A DNA stretch of 64,000 nt. Source: Tsukamurella sp. M9C. GTDB taxonomy: Bacteria > Actinomycetota > Actinomycetes > Mycobacteriales > Mycobacteriaceae. The notes beneath the pieces were generated by a model. That model was given only the letters and a program-made list of their open reading frames with translations. It had not been told where the DNA came from and did no database searches. This document shows, in pieces, positions 36,191-46,828 of the stretch (the stretch's first letter is position 1; each line of letters opens with the position of its first letter). Made by a program: the position numbers and the translations under genes. The stretch lies in the NCBI RefSeq assembly GCF_020169415.1, contig NZ_JAIULG010000008.1, positions 1 through 64,000 of the forward strand, written 5' to 3'.

Positions 36191-37141
36191 ATGCCCGAGT
36201 TCTCGGACTCGCCCGATGCCGTGGATCAGTTGTCCGGCATCCCCAATCCCCCCACCCCCGCGCGACTGTCCGTGGGCGTGATCTCCGCCGGCCGCGTCGG
36301 CACCGCCCTGGGCGCCGCCCTCGAACGGGCCGGCCACATCGTCACCGCCGCGTCCGCCCCGTCGGAGCGCTCCCGCACCCGCGCCGCGCACCGCCTTCCC
36401 GAGGCCCGCGTCGACGTCCCCGCGGTCATCGCCGAGAAGGCCGAGCTCCTCATCCTGGCCGTGCCGGACACCGAGCTCCCCGCGCTGGTCGAGGATCTCG
36501 CGGCGCGGATCAATCCGTCGGCGATCGTGCTGCACACCTCCGGCGCGCTCGGCGTCGGCGTGCTGGCGCCGCTCGCCCGGCTCGGCTGCACCACCATCGC
36601 CTTCCACCCCGCCATGACCTTCGTCGACGATCCCGACGACACCGCCCGGCTGGCCACCTGCTGCATCGGGATCACCGCCGCCGACGAGATCGGGCACGCC
36701 GTGGGCCAGGCCATCGCGCTGGAGATCGGTGCCGAGCCCGTCCGGGTGCCGGAATCGGCCCGGCCGCTGTACCACGCGGCGCTCGCGCACGGCGCGAACC
36801 ACCTGGTCGCGCTGGTCGACGATGCCGTGGTCGCGCTGCGCGCCGCGCTCGCCGGCGGGGTGGGCCTGGACACGGTCGGCGGACCGCCCGGCGACCTCGC
36901 CGAGCGGATGCTCGCACCGTTGGCCCGCGCCGCCCTGGACAACGCGCTGCGCAGCGGCGCGGCCGCCCTCACCGGGCCCGCCGCCCGCGGCGACGCGGCG
37001 GCCGTGACCCGCCACCTGGCCGCGATCGACACCGTCGACCCGGCCATCACCGACGCCTACCGCGCCCAATCCCGGCGCGCGGCAGCTCAATCCGGAACCT
37101 CAGCCATGATCGATCCCGCCCTCGAGAAGGACAACCGATGA
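36191..37141 (+). CDS. Rossmann-fold DUF2520 protein (Rv3603c-like oxidoreductase)
   Basis: A 316-residue protein with an N-terminal NAD(P)-binding fold ([22 protein letters not shown], about residues 25-46). A DUF2520-type helical C-terminal half follows, with FHPAMTFVD (about 137-145) and [20 protein letters not shown] (about 194-213). It resembles ketopantoate-reductase/6-PGDH-like folds. Its constant place before panC (Rv3603c) makes a supply of ketopantoate or pantoate a reasonable but unproven idea. GGAGG lies before ATG 36191. The stop overlaps panC (ATGA). Confidence 0.85.
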   Translation: MPEFSDSPDAVDQLSGIPNPPTPARLSVGVISAGRVGTALGAALERAGHIVTAASAPSERSRTRAAHRLPEARVDVPAVIAEKAELLILAVPDTELPALVEDLAARINPSAIVLHTSGALGVGVLAPLARLGCTTIAFHPAMTFVDDPDDTARLATCCIGITAADEIGHAVGQAIALEIGAEPVRVPESARPLYHAALAHGANHLVALVDDAVVALRAALAGGVGLDTVGGPPGDLAERMLAPLARAALDNALRSGAAALTGPAARGDAAAVTRHLAAIDTVDPAITDAYRAQSRRAAAQSGTSAMIDPALEKDNR

Positions 37142-38031
37142 GCGCACCCACCCGTCCGTACACCCCCGGCCAGCTGACGGTGCACCACGACCCGGCGCAG
37201 CTGACCAAGGTCACCAGCGCGCTGAAGTCCACCGGCCGACAGATCGCCTTCGTGCCCACCATGGGCGCGCTGCACGCCGGCCACTTGGAGCTGGTGCACG
37301 CCGCCAAGCTCAACGGCGCCGTCGTCGTGGTCTCGATCTTCGTGAACCCGCTGCAGTTCGGTGCGAACGAGGACCTCGACGCCTACCCGCGCACGCTCGA
37401 CGCGGACGTCGAGAAGCTGCGCGCCGCCGGCGTCGAGCTGGTCTTCGCACCGTCGGCCGCCGACATGTACCCGAACGGCCCGCGCACCACGATCCAGCCC
37501 GGTCCCGCCGGGGTGGGCCTCGAGGCCGACAGCCGCCCGACGCATTTCGCGGGCATGCTGACCGTGGTCAACAAGCTGCTCAACATCGTGCGCCCGCACA
37601 CCGCCTACTTCGGCGAGAAGGACTACCAGCAGCTGGTTCTCGTGCGGCAGATGGTCACCGACCTCAACATGGACGTGAAGATCGTCGGCGTCCCGACGGT
37701 CCGCGAGGCCGACGGCCTGGCGATGAGCTCGCGCAACGTCTACCTCTCGGAGGACGAGCGGGAGGCCGCGACCGCCCTCTCCGCGGCGCTGCTCGCCGGC
37801 GCCTACGCCGCGCAGGGCGGCGAGCCCGCCATCCTGGCCGCCGCGAACGCCGTGCTCGCCTCGCGCCCCGGCATCGAGGTGCAGTACCTGGAGCTGCGCG
37901 CCCCCGACCTGGGCGTCGCGCCGGAGAAGGGCGACGGCCGCCTGCTGGTGGCCGCGAAGCTCGGCAACACCCGCCTGCTCGACAACGTGGGCATCGCCAT
38001 CGGTACCGGGTTCCTGGAGGAGGCCGAATAA
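37138..38031 (+). CDS. panC: Pantothenate synthetase
   Basis: A 297-residue pantoate-beta-alanine ligase, the last step of pantothenate synthesis. Motifs: [16 protein letters not shown] (about residues 38-53, HxGH nucleotide site), [20 protein letters not shown] (about 65-84), FGEKDYQQL (about 158-166) and MSSRNVYLS (about 196-204). ATG 37138 overlaps the upstream stop; its TAA overlaps the panD start by one base. It is coupled to panD, which makes its beta-alanine substrate. Confidence 0.97.
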   Translation: MSAPTRPYTPGQLTVHHDPAQLTKVTSALKSTGRQIAFVPTMGALHAGHLELVHAAKLNGAVVVVSIFVNPLQFGANEDLDAYPRTLDADVEKLRAAGVELVFAPSAADMYPNGPRTTIQPGPAGVGLEADSRPTHFAGMLTVVNKLLNIVRPHTAYFGEKDYQQLVLVRQMVTDLNMDVKIVGVPTVREADGLAMSSRNVYLSEDEREAATALSAALLAGAYAAQGGEPAILAAANAVLASRPGIEVQYLELRAPDLGVAPEKGDGRLLVAAKLGNTRLLDNVGIAIGTGFLEEAE

Positions 38032-38438
38032 TGCTGCGCACCATGATGACCAGCAAGATCCACCGCGCCACGGTGACCGAGGCGAACCTGCACTACGTGG
38101 GCTCGGTCACCGTCGACGCCGATCTGCTGGACGCCGCGAACCTCCTGGAGGGCGAGCAGGTGGCCATCGTCGACGTGACGAACGGCGCCCGGCTGGAGAC
38201 CTACACGATCGCCGGCGAGCGGGGGAGCGGCGTCATCGGGATCAACGGCGCCGCCGCGCATCTCGTGAACCCGGGCGACATCGTCATCCTCATCGCCTAC
38301 GGCCAGCTGAACGAGGAGGAGCTGAAGACCTACGCGCCCAGCGTCGTCTTCGTGGACTCCGACAACAAGCCCGTCGAGCTCACCGCCGACGCGGCGCACG
38401 TGCCCGACGGTTTCGGCCTGGTCACGGGCAGGGTCTGA
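38031..38438 (+). CDS. panD: Aspartate 1-decarboxylase (pyruvoyl)
   Basis: A 135-residue PanD proenzyme, which makes beta-alanine from aspartate. Self-cleavage between Gly24 and Ser25 (HYVGSVTVD) generates the pyruvoyl group. Lys9 and the segment [20 protein letters not shown] (about 49-68) complete the active site. ATG 38031 begins [16 protein letters not shown] as in mycobacteria, and the stop overlaps coaX (TGATG). The C terminus, where pyrazinoic acid acts in M. tuberculosis, is present. Confidence 0.97.
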   Translation: MLRTMMTSKIHRATVTEANLHYVGSVTVDADLLDAANLLEGEQVAIVDVTNGARLETYTIAGERGSGVIGINGAAAHLVNPGDIVILIAYGQLNEEELKTYAPSVVFVDSDNKPVELTADAAHVPDGFGLVTGRV

Positions 38439-39271
38439 TGCTGCTGGCGATCGACGCCGGCAACACCTCGGTCACCGTCGGGCTGTTCGCATCCGCCGAG
38501 GGCGAGGAGCTGCTCGGCACCTGGCGGCTGCGCAGCGACCCGCGGATGACTTCGGATGAGCTGGCGCTCATCCTGCGCGGCTTCCTCACGGGCGCGGGCG
38601 TCGAACCCGCCGCGGTCACGGGCGTGTCCGTGCTGTCGACGGTGCCCGAGCTGCTGCGCTCGCTGCGCGCCGTGATGCCCCGCTACTACCCGGCGGCCGA
38701 GCCCGTGATTCTCGAGCCCGGCGTCAAGACCGGCGTGCCGCTGCTCGTCGACAACCCGCGCGAGGTCGGCACCGACCGCGTCGCCAACGCCGCCGGCGCC
38801 TTCGAGCTGGTCGGCCGCGCGGCCGGGACCCCGTGCATCGTCGTGGATTTCGGCACGTCCACGCGGGTGGACGTGGTCAGCGCCAAGGGCGAGTTCCTCG
38901 GCGGCGCGATCGCCGCGGGCGTGGGGAGCGCGCTGGACGCGCTCGCCGAGCGGACCGTCGCGCTGCGCCGGGTGGAGCTCGTCGCGCCGCGGTCGGTGGT
39001 CGGGAAGAACACCGTCGAGGCGCTGCAGTCGGGCATCATCTACGGCTTCGCAGGCATGGTCGACGCGCTCGTCGGCCGCGCGCTCGAGGTGGCCCCCGGG
39101 GCCCGGGTGGTCGCGACGGGCGGCTTCGACGAGGGCATCGCCTCCGAGTGCGCGACCGTGACCGACCATCGCGCCGACCTCACGCTGCAGGGCCTGCGGG
39201 CCGTGTACCTGCGGGAGCGAGCCAACCGGGCGCAGCGGGACAGGCGCGCGCGGGATTCGCGTCACTCGTGA
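38438..39271 (+). CDS. coaX: Type III pantothenate kinase
   Basis: A 277-residue CoaX of the ASKHA fold, phosphorylating pantothenate at the start of CoA synthesis. Motifs: LLAIDAGNTSVTVGLF (about residues 2-17, phosphate loop), VGTDRVANAAGA (about 110-121), VVDFGTSTRVDVV (about 135-147) and GGAIAAGVGSALDAL (about 154-168). ATG 38438 overlaps the panD stop. Its own stop codon lies inside the promoter element of the next operon. Confidence 0.96.
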   Translation: MLLAIDAGNTSVTVGLFASAEGEELLGTWRLRSDPRMTSDELALILRGFLTGAGVEPAAVTGVSVLSTVPELLRSLRAVMPRYYPAAEPVILEPGVKTGVPLLVDNPREVGTDRVANAAGAFELVGRAAGTPCIVVDFGTSTRVDVVSAKGEFLGGAIAAGVGSALDALAERTVALRRVELVAPRSVVGKNTVEALQSGIIYGFAGMVDALVGRALEVAPGARVVATGGFDEGIASECATVTDHRADLTLQGLRAVYLRERANRAQRDRRARDSRHS

Positions 39272-39310
39272 TTCGAACCCTTGCCGCCGGTTGCGGCGGG
39301 GTGCTAGCTT
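39267..39310 (+). promoter_or_regulatory. Promoter module of the Cys-leader/rhodanese operon
   Basis: CGTGATTCGAACC (39267-39279), shared exactly with 15464-15476, is followed by the -35-like TTGCCG (39281-39286). After an 18-base spacer comes the -10 TAGCTT (39305-39310), seven bases before ATG 39318. The shared block is a candidate binding site for a sulfur-related regulator. Confidence 0.55.
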
Positions 39311-39317
39311 CGCTGTC

Positions 39318-39362
39318 ATGAGCCAGGTGCGCAGCTGCATGGAGTGTTGTCGGGTCCGTTAG
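39318..39362 (+). CDS. Leaderless cysteine-rich regulatory mini-ORF (14 aa)
   Basis: ATG 39318 to TAG 39360-39362 encodes MSQVRSCMECCRVR, with three Cys codons in five. Short leaderless Cys-run ORFs upstream of sulfur genes are known in mycobacteria to respond to cysteine supply: ribosomes stall when Cys-tRNA is short, and the downstream genes are then expressed. Everything needed is here: -10 TAGCTT at the right distance, the Cys cluster, and a rhodanese-type gene 67 bases later. Its action in this organism is inferred. Confidence 0.72.
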   Translation: MSQVRSCMECCRVR

Positions 39363-39429
39363 GAACCCGACCCCCTTTCGCTGCCCGGACGCGCCCTCCG
39401 CGCTCCGCCTCCCTCCTGGAGACTCTCCG

Positions 39430-39804
39430 ATGCACCCCGTGCACTTCACCCCCGCCACCGGCCAGATCGTCGTCGACGTCCGCGACCAGTCCGAGCGCAA
39501 CCGCGACGGAATCCTCCCCGGTGCCGTCGCCCTCGACGCGGCCGCCGTCGCCGCCCGGCTCGTCCCCGGCCTCCCCACCAGCCTGGCCGCCGCCGGCCCC
39601 GACGCCCAGTGGCTGCTGGTCAGCGGTAACGGCGCCACCGCCGCCGCGATCGCCACCCGCCTCCGGGACCGGGGCGTGCAGGCCTCGTCGGTCGACGGTG
39701 GCTTCCGGGCCCTGACCCTGGGCATCACGCCCGGCGCCGGCCGCGGTCGCGCGTCCGAGGCCTACGAGCGGGCGCTCGCCCAGTTCGCCGCCCACGAGGC
39801 CTGA
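39430..39804 (+). CDS. Rhodanese-like protein lacking the catalytic cysteine
   Basis: A 124-residue rhodanese-fold protein (IVVDVRDQSERNRDGILPGAV, about residues 14-34; WLLVSGNGATAAAIATRLRDRGV, about 58-80; VDGGFRAL). The active-site loop position that normally has Cys reads Ser-Gly-Asn-Gly, so it should not form a persulfide. It may bind or sense a sulfur compound or partner. It has no cysteine at all, which would suit a protein made under cysteine shortage. ATG 39430 has GGAG before it. It lies downstream of the Cys mini-ORF. Confidence 0.75.
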   Translation: MHPVHFTPATGQIVVDVRDQSERNRDGILPGAVALDAAAVAARLVPGLPTSLAAAGPDAQWLLVSGNGATAAAIATRLRDRGVQASSVDGGFRALTLGITPGAGRGRASEAYERALAQFAAHEA

Positions 39805-39849
39805 GGCTCCGCCGCCGCCGGGCAGTCGGCGCGGCGCCGTCTCCGGCGC

Positions 39850-40455
39850 TCAGTCGAGCAGCCGGTGCGCCTGCGCGTCGAGCGCGGCGCTGATCCGCTC
39901 CGGCGACAGCCCGCGCTCGCGCTGCTGCAGGTAGACCTCCGCCGCGACGGGCGCGAGGACCGCGTCCACCATCGCCTCCGGATCGTCGATCCCCGCCTCC
40001 GTCAGCAGGGCGCGGACGTGCGCGAACCAGAACCCGTAGGCCCCCGTCGCGAACCGCGCGCCCCCCGTCTCGGCGCCGAGCACGAGGTGTGAATGCGTTC
40101 CGAGCAGCCGGACCATCGCCGCGTAGAAGGCGGCCAGGCGGTCCCCGGGCGGCGCGCCCGGACCGAGCGGCGGGTCGCCGCGCAGGATCGCCTCCTGCAG
40201 TGAGCGCTCGTGGTCGTCGAGCAGCGCGGCCGCGATCGCGCCGCGGTCGGGGTAGCGCCGGTACAGGGTGCCGCGGCCCACGCCGGCGGCCTTCGCGATG
40301 TCGTCCATCGTCACGCTGCGCGGATCCCGCGTCGCGAACAGCTCGGCGGCCGCGTCGAGTACCTTCTGCCGGTTGCGGGCGGCGTCGGCCCGCTCGACGG
40401 GCGGCGCGGCCCCGTCGTCAGGGGTGCCCGCCAGGAGGTCCGGTCCGATCCGCAT
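39850..40455 (-). CDS. TetR-family repressor
   Basis: A 201-residue TetR protein. The HTH is AAELFATRDPRSVTMDDIAKAAGVGRGTLYRRYPDRGAIAAALL (about residues 36-79), followed by a helical effector domain. TAGATT ends seven bases before ATG 40455 on the minus strand, giving a leaderless start; ATG 40491 would place the operator inside the gene. It is divergent from an azoreductase-SMR pair with two matching palindromes between them, so it probably represses both sides. Confidence 0.88.
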   Translation of the reverse strand: MRIGPDLLAGTPDDGAAPPVERADAARNRQKVLDAAAELFATRDPRSVTMDDIAKAAGVGRGTLYRRYPDRGAIAAALLDDHERSLQEAILRGDPPLGPGAPPGDRLAAFYAAMVRLLGTHSHLVLGAETGGARFATGAYGFWFAHVRALLTEAGIDDPEAMVDAVLAPVAAEVYLQQRERGLSPERISAALDAQAHRLLD

Positions 40456-40485
40456 GGCATCGAATCTAGCCACGAATCTTGATAT

Positions 40486-40542
40486 GGACAAGCTGTCCGC
40501 TTGTGCGCTACCGTTCGATCACTACAAGCGGACAACGTGTCC
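40486..40542. promoter_or_regulatory. Two GGACA-N3-TGTCC operators
   Basis: GGACAAGCTGTCC (40486-40498) and GGACAACGTGTCC (40530-40542) are perfect palindromes of one design, with centres 44 bases apart (about four turns). They lie between the TetR gene and the azoreductase gene and are the probable TetR binding sites. Confidence 0.7.
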
Positions 40543-40562
40543 GGTTAACGGAAGGCGATGCC

Positions 40563-41240
40563 ATGACCCACCTCCTGCACCTCGACGCGAGTGCCCGGCG
40601 CGCGTCGATCAGCCGCGAGCTCAGCGCCGACTACGCCGCGGCCTGGCGCGTCGCCCACCCCGGCGGCGCCTACACCTACCGCGACCTCGCGGCCGACCCC
40701 GTTCCCCTCATCGACGAGGCGTGGACCGAGCTCTGCGACGCGGCGCTCGTCGCGGGGGAGACCGACCCGGCGCGGCTGTCCGTGCTGGCCCGGACGCCCG
40801 AACAACGGCGGGCCTGGGGCGTCGTGGAACCGCTGCTGAACGAGGTTCTCGCCGCCGATGTGATCCTCATCGGCACGCCCATGTACAACTTCTCCGTGCC
40901 GGCTTCGCTCAAGGCCTGGCTCGACCAGATCACCTTCCCGCGGATGTCGCTGGCGCCCCGGACCTTCGTCGTCGCCTCCGCCCGCGGCGGCGCCTACTCG
41001 CCCGGTGCGCCGCGCGAGCCCTTCGACCACGAGGAGCGGTACCTGCGCGACTTCTTCGCCGGCCACTTCGGTGTGACCGATGCGGTCTTCGTCGCGAGCG
41101 AGCTCGCCAACTCCCGCATCGACCCCGCGCTCGCGCACCTGCGCGACGCGCACGACGCCTCGCACGCCGCCGCCGTCGCGGACCTGCGCCGGCTCGCGAC
41201 CGATCGCGGCCGGGCCGGCGCCGGCGAGGTCGTCCGATGA
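40563..41240 (+). CDS. azoR: FMN-dependent NADH-azoreductase/quinone reductase
   Basis: A 225-residue flavodoxin-like-fold protein of the AzoR family: LLHLDASARRASISREL at the N terminus (phosphate-binding), IGTPMYNFSVPASLKAWLDQITF (about residues 101-123, flavin contact) and VVASARGGAYSPG (about 139-151). Such enzymes carry out two-electron reduction of quinones and azo compounds. ATG 40563 has GGAAGG upstream. The stop overlaps the SMR gene (ATGA). TetR control suggests induction by an electrophile or quinone, which is an inference. Confidence 0.88.
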   Translation: MTHLLHLDASARRASISRELSADYAAAWRVAHPGGAYTYRDLAADPVPLIDEAWTELCDAALVAGETDPARLSVLARTPEQRRAWGVVEPLLNEVLAADVILIGTPMYNFSVPASLKAWLDQITFPRMSLAPRTFVVASARGGAYSPGAPREPFDHEERYLRDFFAGHFGVTDAVFVASELANSRIDPALAHLRDAHDASHAAAVADLRRLATDRGRAGAGEVVR

Positions 41241-41557
41241 GCTGGCTGATCCTGGGGCTCGCGGGCCTCGTGGAGATCGCGTGGTCGCAGACGATCAAGC
41301 CCACCGCGAACTTCACCCGGTTGTGGCCGACGGTGCTGTGCATCGTGCTCGGGGTGCTCGCCGTGTACCTGCTGGCCCGCGCGATGCGGACCCTGCCGGT
41401 GGGCACCGCCTACGCCGTCTTCACGGGCATCGGCGCGCTGGGCGCGATCACCCTGGGCATCGTCGTGCACCGGGACCCCGTGACGGCGGGCCGGATGCTC
41501 GCGCTGTCGATGATCCTGGGCGGTGTGGTCCTGGCGCGGATCACGAATCCGGAGTGA
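41237..41557 (+). CDS. Small multidrug resistance (SMR) transporter
   Basis: A 106-residue four-helix SMR protein (EmrE/Gdx superfamily). The essential Glu is in LAGLVEIAWSQTIKPT (about residue 13); further marks are LLARAMRTLPVGTAYAVFTGIGALGAITLGI (about 45-75) and the last helix ending ARITNPE. The TIKPT segment is closer to the Gdx/SugE side than to EmrE, so guanidinium or quaternary cations are possible substrates. SMR proteins act as dimers and no partner gene is adjacent. It is coupled to the azoreductase. Confidence 0.88.
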   Translation: MSWLILGLAGLVEIAWSQTIKPTANFTRLWPTVLCIVLGVLAVYLLARAMRTLPVGTAYAVFTGIGALGAITLGIVVHRDPVTAGRMLALSMILGGVVLARITNPE

Positions 41558-41585
41558 CCGGGGCCGAGCGGTAGGATCACCACCC

Positions 41586-43370
41586 GTGAATGCTGCGCCC
41601 GTGACTGCACCCCTGGACGACTGGGTCTCCCGCCTCGCGGATGAGGCCGTGGCTTTCGCCGAGCGGAACGGGACACCCGTGAAGGTGGCCTCGGGGATCT
41701 CCCCGTCGGGGCCGATCCACCTGGGGAACCTCCGTGAGGTGATGGTGCCGCACCTGGTGGCCGACGAGCTGCGCCGCCGCGGCCTGCAGGTCGAGCACAT
41801 CATCTCCTGGGACGACTTCGACCGCTTCCGCAAGGTTCCGAACGTCCCCGGCGTCGATTCCTCCTGGGAGCAGCACATCGGTAAACCACTGACACGCGTT
41901 CCGGCGCCGCACGGCTCCGATGCGGAGAACTGGGCCGAGCATTTCCGGCGCGAATTGCAGGGCGCGCTGGAGGGTCTGGGCGTCGAGTACCGGGGAATCA
42001 GCCAGACGCAGATGTACACCTCTGGTGCATATGTCGATCAGGTGCTGCACGCGATGGCGCAACGCGGGCGCATTGATTCCATCCTCGAGCGCTATCGGAC
42101 GCTCGACCGCGGAGAAACACCAGCGGCGGACGGGAATGCATCGGAAACGGACACGGAATCGGACGCCGATGCGGCGTCGGGAGCGGCGGAGGAAGCGGAC
42201 GGATCGGGTGATTCCGGTTACTACCCGTACAAGCCCTACTGCTCGGTGTGCGGGACCGATTTCACCACGGTAACGGCGTACGACGACGATTCGACCGAGC
42301 TCACCTACGTTTGCCGGTGCGGACACGCGGAAACGGTGATTCTTCGCGATCACACCGACGGGAAACTGGTGTGGAAGGTCGATTGGCCCATGCGCTGGGC
42401 CTTCGAGAAGATCACTTTCGAGCCCTCCGGTGTCGATCATCAATCGCCCGGGTCGTCGTTCGCCGTGGGCAAGGACGTGGCGCCGATCTTCGGCTGGAAG
42501 CGGCCGCTCGGCCCGATGTACGCCTTCGTCGGCATCCGCGGCATGGCCAAGATGTCGTCCTCGAAGGGCGGGGTGCCGACCGCCGCGGTCGCGCTGCGCT
42601 ACCTCGAGCCGCCGCTGCTGCGCTGGCTGTACGGGCGCAAGAAGCCGAATCAGTCCTTCGACGTGGCGCTGGACGGCGACCTGCCCCGCACCTACGACGA
42701 GTGGGACGCGCTGGTCCGCAAGACGGCCGGGGAGAAGGCGCAGCCCGGCGACATCGCGGCGCACGCCCGGGCGGTGTCCGTGCAGGACACGAGGTCGCAG
42801 CAGCTGCGAGAGCTGCCGCTGACGCCCCGCCCCGTGCCGTACAAGACGCTGGCCTCCGTCGTCGACATCACGACCGGCGACGACGAGCAGACCCTGCGCA
42901 TCCTGGCCGCGCTCGAGCCCGACCAGCCGCTGGACGAGCTGGCGCCGCTGCGTCCGCGGCTGGACCGCGCCACCGCCTGGGTGGCCGAGCAGATGCCGGC
43001 GGAGGAGCGCACCGTCGTCCGGAGCGAACCGGACGCGGAGCTCCTGGCGTCCCTCACGGACGAGCAGCGGGAGGGCCTGAGGCTGCTGCTGGAGGGCTCC
43101 GGCACCCCCGCCCCCGCCGGGCTCGGCCGGCTCGAGGACGACTGGACGCTCGCCGGAATAACGCACCAGGTGTACGGCGTCGCGAAGGTGCAGCGCGGGC
43201 TGGGCGCGGATCAGATCGTCAAGGGCGATAAGGAACTCGCCGCAGCGCAGCGCGCATTCTTCGTCCTGCTCTACCGCCTGCTGGTGAGTAGCGATACCGG
43301 TCCGCGGCTGCCCACGCTGCTGCTCGCGATCGGTGTGGAACGGGTGCGTGCGCTGGTGTCGTTCCAGTAG
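41586..43370 (+). CDS. lysS: Class I lysyl-tRNA synthetase
   Basis: A 594-residue LysRS of the archaeal-type class I fold. HIGH element PSGPIHLGN (about residues 39-47), zinc-type CSVCG and CRCGH (about 219-250), KMSKS element MAKMSSSKGG (about 320-329), and a C-terminal helical anticodon-binding region. The M. tuberculosis gene at this place is class II, so this is a non-orthologous replacement at the same locus. Residues about 180-212 are an acidic Ser/Ala/Asp/Glu insert just before the zinc region, and the DNA from about 41880 to 42460 uses less GC-rich third positions than its flanks. GTG 41586 follows TAGGAT (41571-41576) by nine bases. Confidence 0.95.
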   Translation: MNAAPVTAPLDDWVSRLADEAVAFAERNGTPVKVASGISPSGPIHLGNLREVMVPHLVADELRRRGLQVEHIISWDDFDRFRKVPNVPGVDSSWEQHIGKPLTRVPAPHGSDAENWAEHFRRELQGALEGLGVEYRGISQTQMYTSGAYVDQVLHAMAQRGRIDSILERYRTLDRGETPAADGNASETDTESDADAASGAAEEADGSGDSGYYPYKPYCSVCGTDFTTVTAYDDDSTELTYVCRCGHAETVILRDHTDGKLVWKVDWPMRWAFEKITFEPSGVDHQSPGSSFAVGKDVAPIFGWKRPLGPMYAFVGIRGMAKMSSSKGGVPTAAVALRYLEPPLLRWLYGRKKPNQSFDVALDGDLPRTYDEWDALVRKTAGEKAQPGDIAAHARAVSVQDTRSQQLRELPLTPRPVPYKTLASVVDITTGDDEQTLRILAALEPDQPLDELAPLRPRLDRATAWVAEQMPAEERTVVRSEPDAELLASLTDEQREGLRLLLEGSGTPAPAGLGRLEDDWTLAGITHQVYGVAKVQRGLGADQIVKGDKELAAAQRAFFVLLYRLLVSSDTGPRLPTLLLAIGVERVRALVSFQ

Positions 43371-43555
43371 TACCGAATCGGTGAATTGCGCGCCGGCCGG
43401 CGCGATTCAACCGGAATGCGGCACCTTCTCGGTCGCGATCGTTACAGTATCGCGACAAATTTTCCGACGCCTCGAATCGAAACAATGTCAATAGTGTGTA
43501 TACACTCGATTTGAACGACGCAATGGAACCATTACTTCGAGAAGGGGCCAAAACT
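43371..43555 (+). promoter_or_regulatory. AT-rich lsr2 upstream region
   Basis: These 185 bases hold no gene and are much richer in A+T than the surroundings. They contain the palindrome GTGTATACAC (43494-43503). Lsr2 binds AT-rich DNA, so autoregulation here is plausible. An RBS-like GAAGGGG lies just before lsr2. Confidence 0.5.
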
Positions 43556-43900
43556 ATGGCGCGCAAGGTCACCGTTACGCTGGTCGACGACGTGGACGAT
43601 ACGCAGACCGCTGACGAGACCGTGGAATTCGGCCTGGACGGCGTCACGTACGAGATCGACCTGTCGTCCAAGAACGCCGCGAAGCTGCGCGGATCCCTGG
43701 AGGAATGGGTCGAGAACGCCCGCCGGGCCGGCGGCCGCAAGCGCGGTACGCGTGCCCTGGCCGCCCCGCGCGGCCGTACGCCGATCGACCGCTCGCAGAG
43801 CGCCGCGATCCGCGATTGGGCCCGCAAGTCCGGTTTGAAGGTCAACGACCGCGGCCGCATCAGCCAGGACGTGATCGACGCCTACAACGCGGCGAACTGA
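43556..43900 (+). CDS. lsr2: Nucleoid-associated protein Lsr2
   Basis: A 114-residue H-NS-like xenogeneic silencer. The N-terminal beta/helix dimerisation part begins [29 protein letters not shown]; the C-terminal DNA-binding part ends [29 protein letters not shown], with the RGR minor-groove hook (about residues 98-100). Length and position before clpC match M. tuberculosis Rv3597c. ATG 43556 gives the standard MARKV start. The upstream AT-rich region fits autoregulation. Confidence 0.97.
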   Translation: MARKVTVTLVDDVDDTQTADETVEFGLDGVTYEIDLSSKNAAKLRGSLEEWVENARRAGGRKRGTRALAAPRGRTPIDRSQSAAIRDWARKSGLKVNDRGRISQDVIDAYNAAN

Positions 43901-43914
43901 CGCCCGTTCGACCC

Positions 43915-43941
43915 CACCCCGGCGCCCGGTGCGCCGGGGTG
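43915..43941 (+). terminator. lsr2 terminator
   Basis: CACCCCGGCGC pairs with GCGCCGGGGTG across a short CCGGT loop, 15 bases after the lsr2 stop. There is no long T-run, as is usual in high-GC actinobacteria. Confidence 0.65.
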
Positions 43942-43961
43942 AGTCGTATCCAGGGCCGTTT

Positions 43962-43972
43962 CGCTCACGGCG
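43962..43972 (+). promoter_or_regulatory. Possible ClgR box upstream of clpC
   Basis: CGCTCACGGCG matches the core CGCYNANRGCG of the actinobacterial ClgR operator; the flanking positions match less well. It lies about 30 bases before a -35-like TTGACC (44004-44009) in the 285-base gap before clpC. ClgR activates clp genes in relatives, so the site is plausible but unproven. Confidence 0.4.
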
Positions 43973-44185
43973 GAACGGGGATCAAAACCCGCCGGGGGCG
44001 CGTTTGACCTGGTGTATCAGGATCCGACCAGTGGGCGACGGGGCCTGCGGGCCCCGGCTGCGGGGCACTGCCGACACCACCGCTGACCGGTCCGAACTAC
44101 AGTGAGAAGACGTTGATGCAGACGGCTATCTGCGGGTTCGGCCTCGGCCGTTCCCCGAAGTAACCGGGATGTGAGGAAAATGGCC

Positions 44186-46768
<2,583 letters not shown>

Positions 46769-46800
46769 CGCGCCAGCGCAACCGACAGAGTTCCATCGAG

Positions 46801-46828
46801 GAGCCGTCACCCTTCGGGGTGGCGGCTC
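46801..46828 (+). terminator. clpC terminator overlapping the 3' end of the K+ channel gene
   Basis: GAGCCGTCACCC, a TTCG tetraloop and GGGTGGCGGCTC followed by TT, about 30 bases after clpC. It overlaps the last codons of the convergent minus-strand channel gene (stop at 46807). Confidence 0.75.
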
